Source of the DNA: Chloroflexota bacterium
GTDB taxonomy: Bacteria; Chloroflexota; Dehalococcoidia; JACPQD01
Assembly (NCBI GenBank): GCA_016190665.1
Contig: JACPQD010000044.1
Coordinates: 17,708 to 81,707 of the forward strand
Direction of reading: 5' to 3'
Length of the DNA stretch: 64,000 nucleotides
Positions 62,266 to 64,000 of the stretch are shown here, in pieces. Position 1 is the first letter of the stretch, and each line of letters begins with the position of its first letter. A model generated the notes under the pieces. It had not been told where the DNA came from. It saw only the letters and a list, made by a program, of their open reading frames with translations, and searched no databases. A program made the position numbers and the translations under genes.

Positions 62266-62943
62266 CTATTGCCCATAGAAGGGCCTGGGGCCGCCTGATT
62301 GGTGGCAGGCCAGACAAGCCGTTTTGTCTACCGGGTTGGACACCTGGGCCAGGGGGTCAGCATAGTCGGCTGCCCGGGCGCCGTGACAGGTGTTGCACGT
62401 CAGGGCGAGTCTGTCCGCATGGATGACATGAAACCTCCCCCCGATTTCGATACCCCAGGGAGGCAGCAGGGTCGGGTCCGCATCGGCGGAGACAGCCGTC
62501 CCGTCGGCGGGCTGGCGGAAATGGACCCAGGCGTGAGCATTCAGGTCCGCTGCTTGCCCTTTACCGACCGCGTAAACGAAGGGCCCCAGCGAGCCACCGG
62601 CGGGAAGCCGGCTGGCCAGCCACACCGCGGCCTGGATATCTGTGTCCGCTGCCTCGAAGCCACGGAACCAACTGCCCGCGGGCGTATTGGCCGCAGCGAC
62701 GAAGGCGGCTCCCTGGGGGAGAGACCCGGCGACGAAAATATCTACCACGTCAGAGGAAGTGACGTTCTTAAGCGTTACGCTGTAGAGGATGCTGTCACCG
62801 CTGCCGCTGGCTGACATGGTCACCTGGACAGGAGGCCAGCTTTGAGAGAACTGTTGGCTCAGGGCTATGCCTGATGAAGCGAGGAAAGCGAGAAGGATGA
62901 TGCCTGCCGTACCGACGTGCCATTTCCCCCATCTGGAGAACAC
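62266..62943 (-). CDS. Membrane-anchored diheme cytochrome c
   Basis: A 225-residue protein. A membrane segment (VGTAGIILLAFLASSGIAL) leads to a DUF11-like domain (VTLKNVTSSDVVDIFVAGSLP ... HAWVHF), and two heme sites CNTCH and CLACH lie at the C-terminus. The GTG at 62943 has GGGAGG 8 nt upstream; the frame opens at GTG 63021, but the GGAGGAGGTG there reads as coding or as a leader. It probably feeds electrons to the molybdoenzyme in place of a quinol-oxidising NrfD subunit. Confidence 0.82.
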   Translation of the reverse strand: MFSRWGKWHVGTAGIILLAFLASSGIALSQQFSQSWPPVQVTMSASGSGDSILYSVTLKNVTSSDVVDIFVAGSLPQGAAFVAAANTPAGSWFRGFEAADTDIQAAVWLASRLPAGGSLGPFVYAVGKGQAADLNAHAWVHFRQPADGTAVSADADPTLLPPWGIEIGGRFHVIHADRLALTCNTCHGARAADYADPLAQVSNPVDKTACLACHQSGGPRPFYGQ

Positions 62944-63039
62944 GGTCTTCACCTCCCTATAGTACTTGCTGATCGCGATGGCCTTAGTCGAATATGGATC
63001 GAGTATGTACACCTCCTCCACAAATTACCGCCCCCTCAG

Positions 63040-63092
63040 TCTATAATATGTCACCCCATATTGTCAATATAATAACCTGTATTTGTCAATAT
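63040..63092 (-). promoter_or_regulatory. Promoter and paired operator of the molybdoenzyme operon
   Basis: On the minus strand TTGACA (63067-63062), 16-bp spacer and TATAGA (63045-63040). The palindrome ATATTGTCAATAT (63058-63070) covers the -35 box, and a near copy TATTTGTCAATAT lies at 63080-63092, 22 bp away. Two phased sites suggest a dimeric repressor; an ArsR-type protein is one candidate. Confidence 0.6.
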
Positions 63093-63403
63093 TTTTTGCA
63101 CCCCATTATCAGGACTGACCCCGGACAAAGGCAAGACAGTCTGCATGTTTTCTCCCACTTATGGTGACGACCCGGGCTGAGATGTGGACTTACGACCTCC
63201 AAACCGCCCTCTTCTCCAGCTGGGCAGTGACGCGACGAGATCAGTCTTCATGGGGCAAACGCCCACCTTTGACATGGGAGAGATACCCCGAGTGATTGGG
63301 GGAAATCGTCGAAAGAAGTGAGCGTGGGCTAGTTCGCCCTAGAAGAAGATGGGGGGATCAGGTCACACAGACAGCTTCCCGACCATTCTGGTGACTCTAT
63401 CGC
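63093..63403. other. Intergenic region before the acr3 fragment
   Basis: About 310 bp without a supported gene. It separates the operon promoter from the duplicated acr3 end and may contain the duplication junction. Confidence 0.4.
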
Positions 63404-63786
63404 TGGTGATGTTCTCCCTCAAGGGTGAGGTTATTGTCGCCCTGCCCTTCGACGTAGTCCGGATCGCCATCCCGCTCCTTATCTACTTCGTCGTCATGTT
63501 CCTGGTATCCTTTTGGATGGGCAAGCGGATCGGCGCCGATTACTCGAAGACAGCCACCATTGGCTTCACAGCCGCAAGCAACAACTTCGAGCTGGCCATC
63601 GCTGTAGCCGTAGCCGTCTTCGGCAGCGGTTCCGGGCAAGCTTTTGCCGCCGTCGTGGGGCCGCTGGTGGAGGTGCCTGCCCTGATAAGCCTGGTGAATG
63701 TGGCGCTCTGGTTCCAGCGAAAGTGGTTCGGGGAAACAGACCGTCTGAAGTTTCACCATAAGAAAAGTGGCCATGATTTGAATTAG
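63404..63786 (+). pseudogene. 3' fragment of acr3
   Basis: From 63404 the DNA is almost identical to acr3 from 57117 on ([20 protein letters not shown] ... [17 protein letters not shown]), then differs at the end ([13 protein letters not shown]...). Only the last third of the permease is present: the substrate cysteine region is absent, so it cannot transport arsenite. It could be a remnant of a tandem duplication that the molybdoenzyme operon now splits. Confidence 0.85.
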
Positions 63787-63800
63787 GGAACGGGTTTTTC

Positions 63801-63880
63801 AAACCGATGTTGGGAGGGTCTTGACATCGGTTTCATTTTGGTTTATAATCAGAACACTGTGTATAATATAGAAGTGTTCC
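63801..63880 (+). promoter_or_regulatory. Consensus promoter with flanking palindromes
   Basis: TTGACA (63821-63826), 17-bp spacer, TATAAT (63844-63849). AAACCGATGT (63801-63810) and ACATCGGTTT (63824-63833) form an inverted repeat over the -35 box. A second one, GAACACT...AGTGTTC (63852-63878), follows the -10 box. Strong and probably repressed. Confidence 0.75.
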
Positions 63881-63881
63881 G

Positions 63882-64000
63882 ATGAATCCTGACCAGGCCA
63901 GCCAGCTTCGAAAAGGGGCTTCCAAGTTCATCGCCGAGCAGCGGGGACTGGAACATGTCCTCATGGGACATGGACGGTTGCTCCGGGGCTCACTGCTCTC
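63882..64000 (+). CDS. Partial gene at the right edge (possibly DUF6788-like)
   Basis: From ATG 63882 the frame is open to the window end (39 codons): MNPDQASQLRKGASKFIAEQ, then a Leu- and His-containing stretch and LLRGSLLS. The RGSL ending resembles the start of DUF6788 proteins, which often accompany transposases. With only 39 residues this is a weak hint. Confidence 0.4.
   Translation, partial: MNPDQASQLRKGASKFIAEQRGLEHVLMGHGRLLRGSLL

Noticed and set aside
1..64000. tRNA, rRNA, tmRNA or riboswitch genes
   Set aside because: I scanned the gaps for cloverleaf T-loop sequences and conserved rRNA blocks and found none that I could support. A tRNAscan or Infernal run would be decisive.

Overview
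The window reads as about 64 kb of chromosome from an uncultured, GC-rich anaerobic bacterium. An uncultured Chloroflexota of the Dehalococcoidia type is my best guess. This is inferred from gene content (selenoproteins, pyruvate:ferredoxin oxidoreductase, 4Fe-4S reductase-like proteins, family-5 binding proteins, CoA-transferase and dehydratase genes, arsenic respiration and resistance) and from many short palindromic intergenic repeats. No rRNA or tRNA gene and no CRISPR array was seen.

Layout. 1-6.1 kb: a partial metallo-beta-lactamase-fold gene, then three tandem UGSC-motif genes. Each is interrupted at the same codon by an in-frame UGA followed by an identical 17-nt hairpin, so I read them as selenoproteins. 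6.3-11.7 kb: an antitoxin with a frameshifted toxin, a GldA/GldF/GldG-like ABC export operon with a DUF4340 protein behind a near-consensus promoter, and a HicB/HicA-like pair. 11.9-13.6 kb: a candidate oriC with regularly spaced DnaA boxes, then dnaA. 14-19.9 kb: a secreted Kelch protein, a MNT/HEPN pair, a split HNH nuclease gene, a rhodanese-like lipoprotein that also needs UGA readthrough, a DUF4342 protein and a QueG-like ferredoxin protein. 19.9-34 kb: four lipoprotein oligopeptide-type binding proteins without permeases, among PrpD, CoA-transferase, dehydratase, M29/NicX-like and 4Fe-4S genes, plus a four-gene toxin-antitoxin cluster.

34.7-36.4 kb: a compact RiPP locus. A 70-residue precursor ends in CC-x3-CC-x3-CC and is followed, after a strong hairpin, by a radical SAM/SPASM enzyme. 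This is the best candidate for an undescribed system. 36.8-44.4 kb: coaE and a CoA-type NUDIX hydrolase, a four-subunit 2-oxoacid:ferredoxin oxidoreductase, an AbrB-like protein with an ArsM methyltransferase behind a consensus promoter, a HAD phosphatase and a nitrilase-family amidase. 44.8-50 kb: three tandem secreted NHL-propeller paralogues, the last truncated by a 17-bp tandem repeat. 50.5-51.8 kb: a cupin and a flavodoxin-like reductase.

52-63.8 kb: an arsenic island holding ArsR, a decayed MFS transporter, an ArsP-type permease, a thioredoxin-like protein, three tandem paralogous micro-proteins, ACR3 and a phosphoesterase. A divergent operon encodes a diheme cytochrome, an ArrA-like molybdoenzyme, its four-cluster ferredoxin subunit and a TorD chaperone. 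A near-identical 3' fragment of acr3 lies beyond that operon. Together these would let the cell respire or reduce arsenate, export arsenite and methylate it.
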